A stretch of 10,000 bases of DNA from Anaerolinea sp. (GCA_020216845.1 JAIWNK010000104.1:1-10000), one strand, 5' to 3'; positions 1-5,471 are shown, counted from the stretch's first letter. Notes: generated from the sequence alone by a model not told the origin. Numbers and translations are program-made.

Positions 1-66
1 AAACCAATCTTGCGCGGACAGGATACCATTACCTGCGACTACTGCGGCACCGTCATTCGCCTCTAA
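1..66 (+). CDS. C-terminal end of a zinc-ribbon-like protein (partial)
   Basis: The reading frame is open from base 1 to a TAA at 64-66 and encodes the last 21 residues of a protein whose start lies outside the window. The tail contains one Cys-x-x-Cys knuckle in the context CDYCGTVI, the pattern typical of the second half of a small zinc ribbon. An upstream partner knuckle would be needed to bind zinc and cannot be seen. The gene converges on lipB and its last 14 bases overlap the end of lipB, so the two are transcribed towards each other. Function is unknown; 'zinc-ribbon-like' is an inference from one motif. Confidence 0.55.
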   Translation, partial: KPILRGQDTITCDYCGTVIRL

Positions 67-727
67 TCTGATAGCCAAACACTTCGCCAAACACCTGACT
101 GACCTGCTTCACCACCTCTTCCATTCCTGGCAGCGGTGTAAGCAGGTCAGCCAGGCTGATCATCCGTACCCCTTCCAGCCCACACGGCACAATTCCAGCC
201 CAATAGTGCCCGTCAGGGTTAACATTCAAAGCAAAACCATGCCGCGTGATTCCATTGGCATCCACTTTGACGCCAATCGAAGCAATCTTATCCGCCCCCA
301 CCCACACCCCGGTTAGCCCCGGACGTGCTTCCGCATGCACCCCCAAACGTTCCAGAGCACCGATCAACACCCTCTCCAGCCGTCGCACGTAGCCAACAAA
401 ATCGGCTTGTGGCAAACGTCCCTGCTGCCAACCCGCCGAAGCCAGACGCAGTAGCGGATACCCCACCAACTGCCCCGGCCCATGATACGTCACATCACCG
501 CCACGATCCACCCAGCGCAATATCACCCCGCGCGCTGCCAATTCTTCCGATGACCATAAAACATGCTCAGCCTGACCGCGCCGACCCAACGTGTAAACAT
601 GTGGATGTTCAAGTAACAACAACGTATCGGCACGTTGCTCAGCGGCAATCTCCGCCGCCCAACGTGCTTGCAATTGCCATGCCTCATCATATCCCACTGT
701 TCCAAGCCAATGTACATCACATTTCAT
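53..727 (-). CDS. lipB: Octanoyltransferase LipB (lipoate biosynthesis)
   Basis: LipB moves the octanoyl group from octanoyl-acyl carrier protein to the lipoyl-domain lysine of 2-oxoacid dehydrogenases and the glycine cleavage H protein, the first step of endogenous lipoate synthesis; lipoyl synthase then adds sulfur. The family signatures are all visible in the 224 residues: LLLEHPHVYTLGRRG near residues 37-51, RGGDVTYHGPGQL at 75-87, the catalytic-lysine segment ADKIASIG (Lys147), HGFALNVN at 163-170, and the catalytic cysteine in PCG (Cys182). Length is normal for the family. The ATG at 727 has no Shine-Dalgarno sequence, but a TACAAT box ends 6 bases before it, so the mRNA may be leaderless. 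No lipA or dehydrogenase gene is visible nearby. The gene is transcribed away from the 728-1034 gap and overlaps the preceding + strand gene at its 3' end. Confidence 0.95.
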   Translation of the reverse strand: MKCDVHWLGTVGYDEAWQLQARWAAEIAAEQRADTLLLLEHPHVYTLGRRGQAEHVLWSSEELAARGVILRWVDRGGDVTYHGPGQLVGYPLLRLASAGWQQGRLPQADFVGYVRRLERVLIGALERLGVHAEARPGLTGVWVGADKIASIGVKVDANGITRHGFALNVNPDGHYWAGIVPCGLEGVRMISLADLLTPLPGMEEVVKQVSQVFGEVFGYQIRGE

Positions 728-733
728 GGATTA

Positions 734-739
734 ATTGTA
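734..739 (-). promoter_or_regulatory. -10 box for lipB, possibly giving a leaderless transcript
   Basis: On the minus strand the sequence reads TACAAT, then TAATCC, then the ATG of lipB at 727. A -10 hexamer 6 bases upstream of the start codon would place transcription initiation at or next to the A of the ATG. There is no purine-rich ribosome-binding site to compete with this reading. No convincing -35 was found at 16-18 bases. Inference only. Confidence 0.4.
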
Positions 740-790
740 ACATAAACACAAACTCTTAACTTTATCTCATGCAAATTCTATCAAATACGG

Positions 791-796
791 TATAAT
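791..796 (+). promoter_or_regulatory. Consensus -10 box (TATAAT) upstream of a terminator hairpin
   Basis: A perfect TATAAT lies in an AT-rich stretch; only weak -35 candidates (for example CATGCA at 768-773, 17 bases upstream) are present. The predicted transcription start is near 803. Transcripts would meet the terminator at 831-867 almost at once, so this promoter either makes a short RNA or drives the downstream gene only through readthrough. Confidence 0.5.
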
Positions 797-802
797 ACAT
801 TC

Positions 803-867
803 TGTCATTGAGAGCAATTTTCTCCTTCAGACCTTCTCTCCCTCCAGGCTGGGAGAGAAGGTTTTTT
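803..867 (+). ncRNA. Candidate short terminated RNA (about 65 nt) or attenuated leader
   Basis: The boundaries are inferred from the TATAAT at 791-796 and the T-run ending at 867. The RNA would have a single-stranded 5' part of about 28 nt, containing a pyrimidine-rich segment (TTTTCTCCTTC), followed by the 12-bp terminator stem. A 5-base stretch GAGAG at 810-814 could pair with CTCTC at 836-840 in the left arm of the terminator, which would compete with termination. It matches no RNA family that I recognise. It could instead be the leader of the gene at 1035. Confidence 0.3.
831..867 (+). terminator. Strong intrinsic terminator, 12-bp perfect stem
   Basis: ACCTTCTCTCCC (831-842) and GGGAGAGAAGGT (851-862) are exact reverse complements separated by an 8-base loop, and T's run from 862 to 867. 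The T-run is only on the + strand side, so it acts on rightward transcription. No + strand protein gene ends upstream of it (the nearest neighbour, lipB, is on the other strand), which is why it is notable. Confidence 0.8.
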
Positions 868-978
868 AAATCTGCCACAAGGCCCGTGCGTTTTTGGTAA
901 TTTTAGGAAATACATGTTGCCTGACAGAGTTTACCACCATCATCCCCAAGGATTTGTCAGTCACCACACTCCTTTTTC

Positions 979-987
979 TGGTACAAT
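979..987 (+). promoter_or_regulatory. Extended -10 promoter for the LCP-like gene
   Basis: The sequence TGG-TACAAT gives a TGn extension at 979-981 and a -10 hexamer at 982-987. No good -35 is found at normal spacing, which an extended -10 can tolerate. Transcription would start near 994, about 41 bases before the ATG at 1035 and after the TTG at 894, which supports the shorter protein. Confidence 0.4.
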
Positions 988-1008
988 TAATCACAATCTT
1001 AACAAAAA

Positions 1009-1029
1009 CCTCGTCTTCTCTCATCGAGG
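1009..1029 (+). promoter_or_regulatory. Inverted repeat that could mask a ribosome-binding site
   Basis: CCTCG at 1009-1013 is complementary to CGAGG at 1025-1029, and the second arm is the ribosome-binding site of the ATG at 1035. The stem is only 5 bp with an 11-base loop, so it would be weak and may be chance. Confidence 0.2.
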
Positions 1030-1034
1030 AAAAT

Positions 1035-1685
1035 ATGGGCAAAGCCAAACTTCTCGTCGGGATTATCGTCTTTGTGATCTTTGTCTTTGTGGGATTTTGT
1101 GTAGCAGGCCAACTACCTGAAATGCTTGATATCCCCACACTACCGGCTGAAAAACAACAAAACTATCTTCTCATCCATGTAGATTCACTCGATCAAACCA
1201 CACCCAAAATCCTATCTCTCTGGACAGTTTCAATCTCCAGTACCTCATCCATTACCAGCCTGAAAGCACAACCTCTTTTCCCCTCAACCGCCACCCAAAG
1301 CGCAGTGGTCTTGCACAGCTTCTCACTGGATAACAAAGGACAACCCACCAAGGAATTCCTCACCTTGGTTCAATCTACCTTTAGATTGCCCATCAACAAC
1401 TATATTCTCATTGATAATGATGGCCTTGCCAGCCTTCGCAGCATGTGGCTAGGTACAGCGCTTGCCCCCGTCGAAAGCAATGCTGACGAGATCCTGTTAA
1501 TCGAACAGGGTTGTGAACGCATCCGTCAAAATCAAATCGCATCCGATGTAAATCAAGCACTGTCTCAAATCATTCCCCGTCATTTTCGCACAGACCTATC
1601 TTTTGATGATGCCATCTTGCGCTGGAATGAAATCACCCAGTCAGGCGATAAACTAAAGTGTGAAGTGTTTGCCCCGCAGCGCTAA
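1035..1685 (+). CDS. Membrane-anchored protein with weak resemblance to the LCP fold
   Basis: The 216-residue product has a short basic N-terminus (MGKAK) and one hydrophobic segment at about residues 6-24, so it is predicted to be anchored in the membrane with the rest outside. The chosen ATG has GAGG six bases upstream. After the anchor, NYLLIHVDSL and LSLWTVSI resemble the first strands of LytR-CpsA-Psr (LCP) domains, and NNYILIDNDGLASL resembles the later 'YxxVDFxGF' segment of that family. The arginine-rich patch that binds the polyprenyl-pyrophosphate substrate in real LCP transferases is not evident, and the protein is shorter than usual, so catalysis is doubtful. The resemblance is by eye and tentative. 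The gene converges on cbiO with only 4 bases between the stop codons and no visible terminator. Confidence 0.7.
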   Translation: MGKAKLLVGIIVFVIFVFVGFCVAGQLPEMLDIPTLPAEKQQNYLLIHVDSLDQTTPKILSLWTVSISSTSSITSLKAQPLFPSTATQSAVVLHSFSLDNKGQPTKEFLTLVQSTFRLPINNYILIDNDGLASLRSMWLGTALAPVESNADEILLIEQGCERIRQNQIASDVNQALSQIIPRHFRTDLSFDDAILRWNEITQSGDKLKCEVFAPQR

Positions 1686-1689
1686 AGCA

Positions 1690-2406
1690 TCATCTCAGCA
1701 AGGGCTCAAGACCATGCTGCCGCAGCAATGCTTCATCTCGCAATAGCACCTGCGTATCCCCATCCGCCACAATCTTACCCTCATCCATAACAATCATGCG
1801 CGGCAACAACTCAGCCACCAAAGCCAAGTCGTGCGTAGCCACCAACATCGCCTGCGGCAGCTCAGCCAAAAGCTTCATCAGCCCTCGTCGAGCTCGCGGA
1901 TCCAACCCTGCCGAAGGCTCATCCAAAGCTAAAACCATCGGCTTCATCGCCAACACAGTTGCAATGGCAATACGCTTTTTCTCTCCCACGCTCAAGTGAT
2001 GCGAAACCCGACCAGCATATCCTTGCATATGCACTGCTTGTAAAGCCTCGTCCACACGTCGTTCGACCTCTGCGCGCCCAAGCCCCTGATAAATTGGCCC
2101 AAACGCCACATCATCAAACACCGTTGGCGAAAACAACTGATCATCCGGCGACTGAAATACCAACCCAACCAAGGCGCGCACACGCCCAAGCGTCTTTTCT
2201 TCCACGCGCAATCCCCCCACCTGCACCTCTCCATCGCCGCGCAAAATTCCATTCAAGTGCAATAGTAAAGTAGACTTACCTGCTCCATTCGGCCCAACCA
2301 ATGCCACCTTCTCCCCCGGGCGCAAAGCAAATGAAACATCCTTCAGCGCCTGCTGTCCATCCGGATAAGCATAGCTCAATCTCTGCACCCAAACCGCTTC
2401 AGGCAT
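1690..2406 (-). CDS. cbiO: Cobalt/nickel ECF transporter ATPase CbiO
   Basis: This is the ABC ATPase that powers metal uptake together with CbiQ and CbiM. In 238 residues it shows Walker A GPNGAGKST at 38-46, the Q-loop glutamine in GLVFQSPDDQLF (Gln85), a signature motif LSVGEKKR at 138-145 (Val in place of the usual Gly, then Glu, as in many CbiO-type ATPases), Walker B ending VLALDEPSAGLDP at 158-170, and the switch histidine in ATHD (His192). The ATG at 2406 is preferred over the one at 2430 because GGGAG precedes it by six bases and the other has no such site. The start overlaps the last 8 bases of cbiQ, which suggests translational coupling. Only one ATPase gene is present, so a homodimer is expected. 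It is last in the operon and converges on the gene ending at 1685. Confidence 0.93.
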   Translation of the reverse strand: MPEAVWVQRLSYAYPDGQQALKDVSFALRPGEKVALVGPNGAGKSTLLLHLNGILRGDGEVQVGGLRVEEKTLGRVRALVGLVFQSPDDQLFSPTVFDDVAFGPIYQGLGRAEVERRVDEALQAVHMQGYAGRVSHHLSVGEKKRIAIATVLAMKPMVLALDEPSAGLDPRARRGLMKLLAELPQAMLVATHDLALVAELLPRMIVMDEGKIVADGDTQVLLRDEALLRQHGLEPLLR

Positions 2407-3211
2407 ACAACACTCCCAACACAGTAACAAAAGCGAAAAATAACAACCCAGCTACCAATACCACAACATTCCAGACCGCCGCCGGCGGACGCGGCAAAAG
2501 CCGAATCTCACCATCATAGCCGCGCGCCAACATCGCTGCATAAACCCGATCACTGCGCTCAAACGAGCGCACCAGCAAACCGCCAACCATTCCCCCGGCC
2601 ACCTGCGCCCGCCAGATCAATGTCCCCCCGCCTCGTCTTCCGTCAGCAGCAACGCTGCTGCGAGCCAATCGAGCCCGCAGCAATCGCTGCACTTCCTCAA
2701 CCATCAAAAACAAATAACGCCACATCAACCCCGTCATTGATACCAACAACCCTGGCAAACGCAATGCCCGCAACGCCAACAGCAAATCCGGCATGGGCGT
2801 CGTTGCCACCAATACAATCGCTGCTTGTAACGAAATCCACGACTTGAAAACAACCCCTAAAAAACGCTCCAATCCAGCAACAGTCAAAGAAAGCTGTGCC
2901 CAAGAAAGCAAAGCAGCTCCCGGCTGCGCGAACAGCACCGGCAATGCAGCCAACATGAACGGGAGAACCAGTAACGACCGACGCAGCACATAACCCACCC
3001 CCAGCTCTGACAAAATGGCTGCCGAAAGCGTCACCGTCAGCAACAACACATAGACAATCCAGGCCCCCGGTGCTGCCAACGCACCCGTAACGATCAAAGC
3101 AATCGTCAACAACAATTTCACCCGCGCATCCAGGCGGTGAATCACACTATTGCCAGGCTGATACGGATCATGCATACTATGATGCGTGTCGGCGAATATT
3201 CCGCCTGACAT
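2399..3211 (-). CDS. cbiQ: Cobalt/nickel ECF transporter transmembrane protein CbiQ
   Basis: CbiQ (EcfT) is the membrane scaffold that couples the ATPase to the metal-binding subunit. The 270-residue reading has the family start NSVIHRLDARVKLLL at about 21-35, several hydrophobic helices, and the two cytoplasmic coupling motifs: ALA-Arg-Ser at about 183-185 (in RLARSS) and Ala-Arg-Gly at 229-231 in AMLARGYDG. Two starts are possible. The ATG at 3211 overlaps the end of cbiM by 35 bases and has only a weak upstream purine stretch. The ATG at 3175 (258 residues) follows the cbiM stop as TAG-T-ATG, a layout suited to translational reinitiation, and also fits family N-termini. I cannot decide between them from sequence alone. 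It is followed by cbiO with an 8-base overlap. Confidence 0.92.
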   Translation of the reverse strand: MSGGIFADTHHSMHDPYQPGNSVIHRLDARVKLLLTIALIVTGALAAPGAWIVYVLLLTVTLSAAILSELGVGYVLRRSLLVLPFMLAALPVLFAQPGAALLSWAQLSLTVAGLERFLGVVFKSWISLQAAIVLVATTPMPDLLLALRALRLPGLLVSMTGLMWRYLFLMVEEVQRLLRARLARSSVAADGRRGGGTLIWRAQVAGGMVGGLLVRSFERSDRVYAAMLARGYDGEIRLLPRPPAAVWNVVVLVAGLLFFAFVTVLGVLYA

Positions 3212-4133
3212 AAGCCAGCCCTAATGTCAGGCCCAATACAACCAACACCCCCACTACCCCAGCCACAATCGTTGCCAACGCCTCGTTCTGAATGCCCGGC
3301 ATGACATAATCGGGGATGATTGAATAGAGCGAGTCGCGCGCTGCTCCCAAAAAGCCATGCTCTTCCGCCACCCACTCCAACCCATCCGGATGAGAAGAAG
3401 CCCAAGGCGAGAAAACCGTCAACCCCACCGCCAATAACGTTCCCCCAATCAACACAGCCCGGCTGCCATTCGGCTGCGCCTGTCCCAACTTTAACAAATC
3501 ACGCCGTGCAGCATAAATGAAGGCCAGCGCGCCAAGCGTAATCAGCCCTTCCCCCAAACCAATCAAGGCGTGAATGCCACCCATTGCCGGCACAGCGATA
3601 TTCGCCGGTGAAGTGCCAGAAAAGGCCAATTCCAAGGCACAAGCCAATGAAGCTACGAAAATTGAACTCCAGGCCGCAGCAAAACCACTTATAAAGATTG
3701 CTAACCTCGTTTCGCCCAACAGTCGCCGCACCAAACGATTAACCGCATAGGCAACAAACACACCAACCACTGCCATATTGAACAAATTGGCGCCCAACGC
3801 CAACAAGCCCCCATCTTGAAAGAGCAGCGCTTGCGTAGATACAACAATCGTCATCACCAACACCGCTGCATAGGGGCCCACAAGAATCGTTGCCAGAGCC
3901 GCACCCAGCAAATGCCCCGATGTGCCACCTGTTACGCTGAAATTCAACATCTGCCCGGCAAAAATTGCTGCTGCCAGCACCCCCATCAGGGAATCATTTC
4001 GATCGCTATCCAAGCGATTCAACCGACGCAACGCAACACCAATGACAGTCAGTGAAATGACCCAACAAACCACCAACACCACAATCGAAAGAAAACCATC
4101 CGGAATATGCATTGCAACAGCTGAAAACAACAT
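3177..4133 (-). CDS. cbiM: Cobalt/nickel ECF transporter substrate-binding protein CbiM with fused PDGLE domain
   Basis: CbiM is the membrane S-component that captures Co2+ or Ni2+. The 318-residue reading contains the hallmark MHIPDGFL at 8-15, NFSVTGGTSGHLLGA at 64-78, GGIHALIGLGEG at 185-196 and about seven hydrophobic helices. The C-terminal part (SSHPDGLEW near 247-254, then a further hydrophobic helix) is a PDGLE domain, which takes the place of the separate CbiN subunit; no cbiN gene follows. The ATG at 4133 has GGAGG close upstream and is the best ribosome start, but it adds MLFSAVA before the Met-His that starts mature proteins of this family; the ATG at 4112 would begin exactly at MHIPDGF but has no ribosome-binding site. 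His9 and His74 (65 apart) fit the metal-binding pair His2/His67 known for NikM2. Cobalt cannot be told from nickel by sequence. First gene of the operon. Confidence 0.93.
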   Translation of the reverse strand: MLFSAVAMHIPDGFLSIVVLVVCWVISLTVIGVALRRLNRLDSDRNDSLMGVLAAAIFAGQMLNFSVTGGTSGHLLGAALATILVGPYAAVLVMTIVVSTQALLFQDGGLLALGANLFNMAVVGVFVAYAVNRLVRRLLGETRLAIFISGFAAAWSSIFVASLACALELAFSGTSPANIAVPAMGGIHALIGLGEGLITLGALAFIYAARRDLLKLGQAQPNGSRAVLIGGTLLAVGLTVFSPWASSHPDGLEWVAEEHGFLGAARDSLYSIIPDYVMPGIQNEALATIVAGVVGVLVVLGLTLGLAYVRRNIRRHAS

Positions 4134-4181
4134 CTTACCCTCCAAAAGAAACAAATTCACCTGTATAATCAGGCAAATGAC

Positions 4182-4209
4182 ATTATAATCTCTAAGCAGC
4201 AAATTGCAA
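4182..4209 (-). promoter_or_regulatory. cbiMQO promoter with the operator on its -35
   Basis: On the minus strand TTGCAA (4209-4204) is followed after 16 bases by TATAAT (4187-4182). Transcription would start near 4175 and leave a leader of about 42 bases before the ATG at 4133, too short for a cobalamin riboswitch. The -35 hexamer is itself one half of the left TTGCAA palindrome, so a bound regulator would block polymerase. Confidence 0.6.
4184..4189 (+). promoter_or_regulatory. -10 box for the Fur-family gene
   Basis: The self-complementary octamer ATTATAAT at 4182-4189 gives TATAAT in both directions. In the + direction it would start transcription near 4196, just ahead of the palindromes at 4204-4235, so the regulator would likely repress itself. 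The -35 is poor on this side. A second TATAAT at 4164-4169 is an alternative. Confidence 0.45.
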
Positions 4210-4235
4210 AGACTTGCAAATGCAAAAAGTTGCGA
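4204..4235. promoter_or_regulatory. Two abutting TTGCAA-type palindromes, predicted Fur-family operator
   Basis: The left element is TTGCAA-AGAC-TTGCAA (4204-4219), a perfect half-site pair. Directly next to it is a degenerate copy, ATGCAA-AAAG-TTGCGA (4220-4235). The arrangement closely resembles the box of the Streptomyces nickel regulator Nur, described as TTGCAA-N5-TTGCAA, apart from a spacer of 4. It lies between a Fur-family regulator and a Co/Ni transporter, overlaps the cbiM -35 and ends 7 bases before the regulator's ATG. Confidence 0.65.
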
Positions 4236-4242
4236 CAAAAGA

Positions 4243-4623
4243 ATGAAAAAAACTTCCACCAGCCTTCAAATTCTCAGTCTACTCGAGAACTGTCACTGTC
4301 ATCTCAGCGCAGCTGAAATATATGAGCAGCTACGCCCGCAACTACCAGCAGTTGCCCCCTCCACCGTCTACCGCATCCTGGAGCGCCTCGTTCACACCGG
4401 ACAGGTCTCCATCTCCGATATGGGCGGCGGCACCGAAGTCTACGAAATTGCCAACCAGCGCCACCACCATTTGGTTTGCGAACGATGTCACACCGTCCTG
4501 ACTCTCTCGGATGCTGAAATTCAACCCCTATTTGAATCGCTACAACAACGCCATTCATTTGTCATTTCCACCAATCATCTGGTATTATTTGGCATCTGTG
4601 AAAAATGTCGTTCCGGTTCCTAA
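4243..4623 (+). CDS. Fur-family metal-responsive repressor, probably Nur- or Zur-like
   Basis: Fur-family proteins are dimeric repressors that bind palindromic operators when loaded with metal. The 126-residue product has a winged-helix DNA-binding half (LSAAEIYEQL at 21-30, recognition helix in VAPSTVYRILERL at 37-49) and a dimerisation half with a His cluster (His74-76 in RHHHLVCERC), a Cys79-x-x-Cys82 pair and a second Cys119-x-x-Cys122 pair; the two pairs would form the structural zinc site. His112 may take part in sensing. The ATG at 4243 gives a normal family length; the in-frame TTG at 4204 lies inside the operator and is rejected. It is divergent from cbiMQO and shares the control region with it, so control of cobalt/nickel uptake and autoregulation are inferred. 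The sensed metal cannot be read from sequence: Nur (nickel), Zur (zinc) or a cobalt sensor are all possible. Confidence 0.88.
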   Translation: MKKTSTSLQILSLLENCHCHLSAAEIYEQLRPQLPAVAPSTVYRILERLVHTGQVSISDMGGGTEVYEIANQRHHHLVCERCHTVLTLSDAEIQPLFESLQQRHSFVISTNHLVLFGICEKCRSGS

Positions 4624-4639
4624 AAACCAGGAACTTTTT
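4616..4639 (+). terminator. Intrinsic terminator overlapping the stop codon of the Fur-family gene
   Basis: GTTCCT (4616-4621) pairs with AGGAAC (4629-4634) across a 7-base loop, followed by five T's (4635-4639). The left arm contains the last sense bases and first base of the TAA stop, so translation to the stop could influence termination. It isolates the regulator from the lipoprotein gene downstream. Confidence 0.65.
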
Positions 4640-4700
4640 GCAGTCATCCAACGTCCACCCATCAGCGCTTACTCCGTAAGGGTTCGTTTTTGCTGAAAAA

Positions 4701-4705
4701 AGGAG
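4701..4705 (+). promoter_or_regulatory. Ribosome-binding site that fixes the lipoprotein start
   Basis: AGGAG sits 8 bases before the ATG at 4714. This selects the start that places the lipobox cysteine at residue 19 and rejects the in-frame codon at 4690, which would add eight mostly charged residues ahead of the signal peptide. Confidence 0.7.
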
Positions 4706-4713
4706 AAAAAATC

Positions 4714-5406
4714 ATGAAGCTTTTGAAATACGTTGTTGCTGTCTCTGTGCTGATTGCCCTCATCGGCTGCAGCACCCCCGGAGCGACCGCTCCGACCGCC
4801 AACCCCCAAGAGGTCGAGGCGACCATGTCCATCATGCGCACCCAGGCCTACGAATCGGCTGCGCAAGTCTTCACCCAAACAGCTGCGGCCAAACCCAGCG
4901 ACACCCCCGTTCCAACGGAAACGCAGGCCCCGCCCACGCGCACGCCGACCGAGCCGCCAACCCCAACCAACACCTTCCCGCCCCTGCCAACCTGGACGCC
5001 CACCCGCATTCCTCCGACTGCAACCCCCGTCTTCACGCCCACTCCCGTTGGCCCAGTTCCCACCGCTACCAGCGCTGCCCTACAATGCCAAATCAAATCC
5101 CAATCGCCCGCCTTGGGTGCCAGCATGTCACCCAACAATGATTTTGACATGCATTGGATCGTCAAGAACACCGGTACAGCCGCCTGGAATTCTGACAACG
5201 TTGACTACAAATACATCAGCGGTACAAAATTCCAAAAATATGCCGATGGATTCGACTTCCCCAAAACCGTTAACCCCGGTGAAGAAATTGACCTGGCCGT
5301 AGACATGAAAGCGCCCGGCACAACCGGTGCCTACAGCGCCACCTGGGCCATCGTTCAAAGCGGACAAACCATCTGCACCCTCAAAATTGACCTGCAAGTC
5401 AAATAA
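4714..5406 (+). CDS. Lipoprotein with Thr/Pro-rich stalk and NBR1-type Ig-like domain
   Basis: The 230-residue product starts with a lipoprotein signal peptide (MKLLKYVVAVSVLIALIG, lipid-modified Cys19 in the lipobox LIGC). Residues 20-58 are polar and possibly helical, about 60-120 form a long stalk made almost only of Pro, Thr and Ala, and 123-230 form a beta-rich domain. That domain has HWIVKNTGTAAWN near 147-159, NPGEEIDLAVDMKAPGTTGAY near 197-217 and YSATWAIV, the pattern of the Ig-like domain first described in NBR1 and common in Chloroflexota surface proteins. Cys125 and Cys221 at its two ends could form a disulfide. It is likely an exposed surface protein on a stalk; ligand and function are unknown. 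The ATG at 4714 has AGGAG eight bases upstream. No terminator separates it from the next gene. Confidence 0.85.
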   Translation: MKLLKYVVAVSVLIALIGCSTPGATAPTANPQEVEATMSIMRTQAYESAAQVFTQTAAAKPSDTPVPTETQAPPTRTPTEPPTPTNTFPPLPTWTPTRIPPTATPVFTPTPVGPVPTATSAALQCQIKSQSPALGASMSPNNDFDMHWIVKNTGTAAWNSDNVDYKYISGTKFQKYADGFDFPKTVNPGEEIDLAVDMKAPGTTGAYSATWAIVQSGQTICTLKIDLQVK

Positions 5407-5432
5407 AACGTTAAGATTTCTCAGGTCAAAAA

Positions 5433-5445
5433 GTGATATAATCAC
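5433..5445 (+). promoter_or_regulatory. Extended -10 promoter of the SlyD-type gene, within a palindrome
   Basis: TGA-TATAAT (5434-5442) is an extended -10 box, giving a start near 5449 and a leader of about 23 bases. The box lies inside the perfect 13-base palindrome GTGAT-ATA-ATCAC (5433-5445), which could bind a repressor or be chance. No consensus -35 is visible at normal spacing. Confidence 0.55.
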
Positions 5446-5471
5446 TCTGTTTTGAACCCGATTTTCAAGAA

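Larger units (their letters stand above)
728..1034. other. 307-base intergenic region between lipB and the LCP-like gene
   Basis: This gap separates two divergent genes. From left to right it contains the lipB -10 box (minus strand), a + strand TATAAT box at 791-796, a perfect 12-bp hairpin with a T-run at 831-867, an inverted pair CTGACA/TGTCAG at 921-926 and 955-960, an extended -10 box at 979-987, and a short inverted repeat overlapping the ribosome-binding site of the next gene. The frame of the downstream gene stays open back to a TTG at 894, but the translated extension resembles no known protein and lacks a ribosome-binding site. I see no tRNA or recognised riboswitch. Confidence 0.6.

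Noticed and set aside
921..960. Inverted repeat CTGACA/TGTCAG as an operator
   Set aside because: Six-base arms separated by 28 bases are expected by chance, and the element does not sit on a promoter core.
894..1034. N-terminal extension of the LCP-like gene back to a TTG at 894
   Set aside because: There is no ribosome-binding site at the TTG, the predicted transcription start lies downstream of it, and the ATG at 1035 is preceded by GAGG and begins directly at the membrane anchor.
4134..4203. Cobalamin riboswitch upstream of cbiM
   Set aside because: The predicted leader is only about 42 bases and lacks a B12-box-like segment; the operator palindromes explain regulation better.
4668..4684. 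CTTAC-TCC-GTAAG hairpin before the lipoprotein gene as a second terminator
   Set aside because: The stem is only 5 bp with a 3-base loop, and the T-run is separated from it by GGTTCG; the hairpin at 4616-4639 is a much better terminator.
4848..5198. Minus-strand Gly/Val-rich open frame opposite the lipoprotein
   Set aside because: It is the mirror of the Thr/Pro-rich stalk, whose low-complexity codons keep the opposite strand open. It has no ribosome-binding site or recognisable domain.
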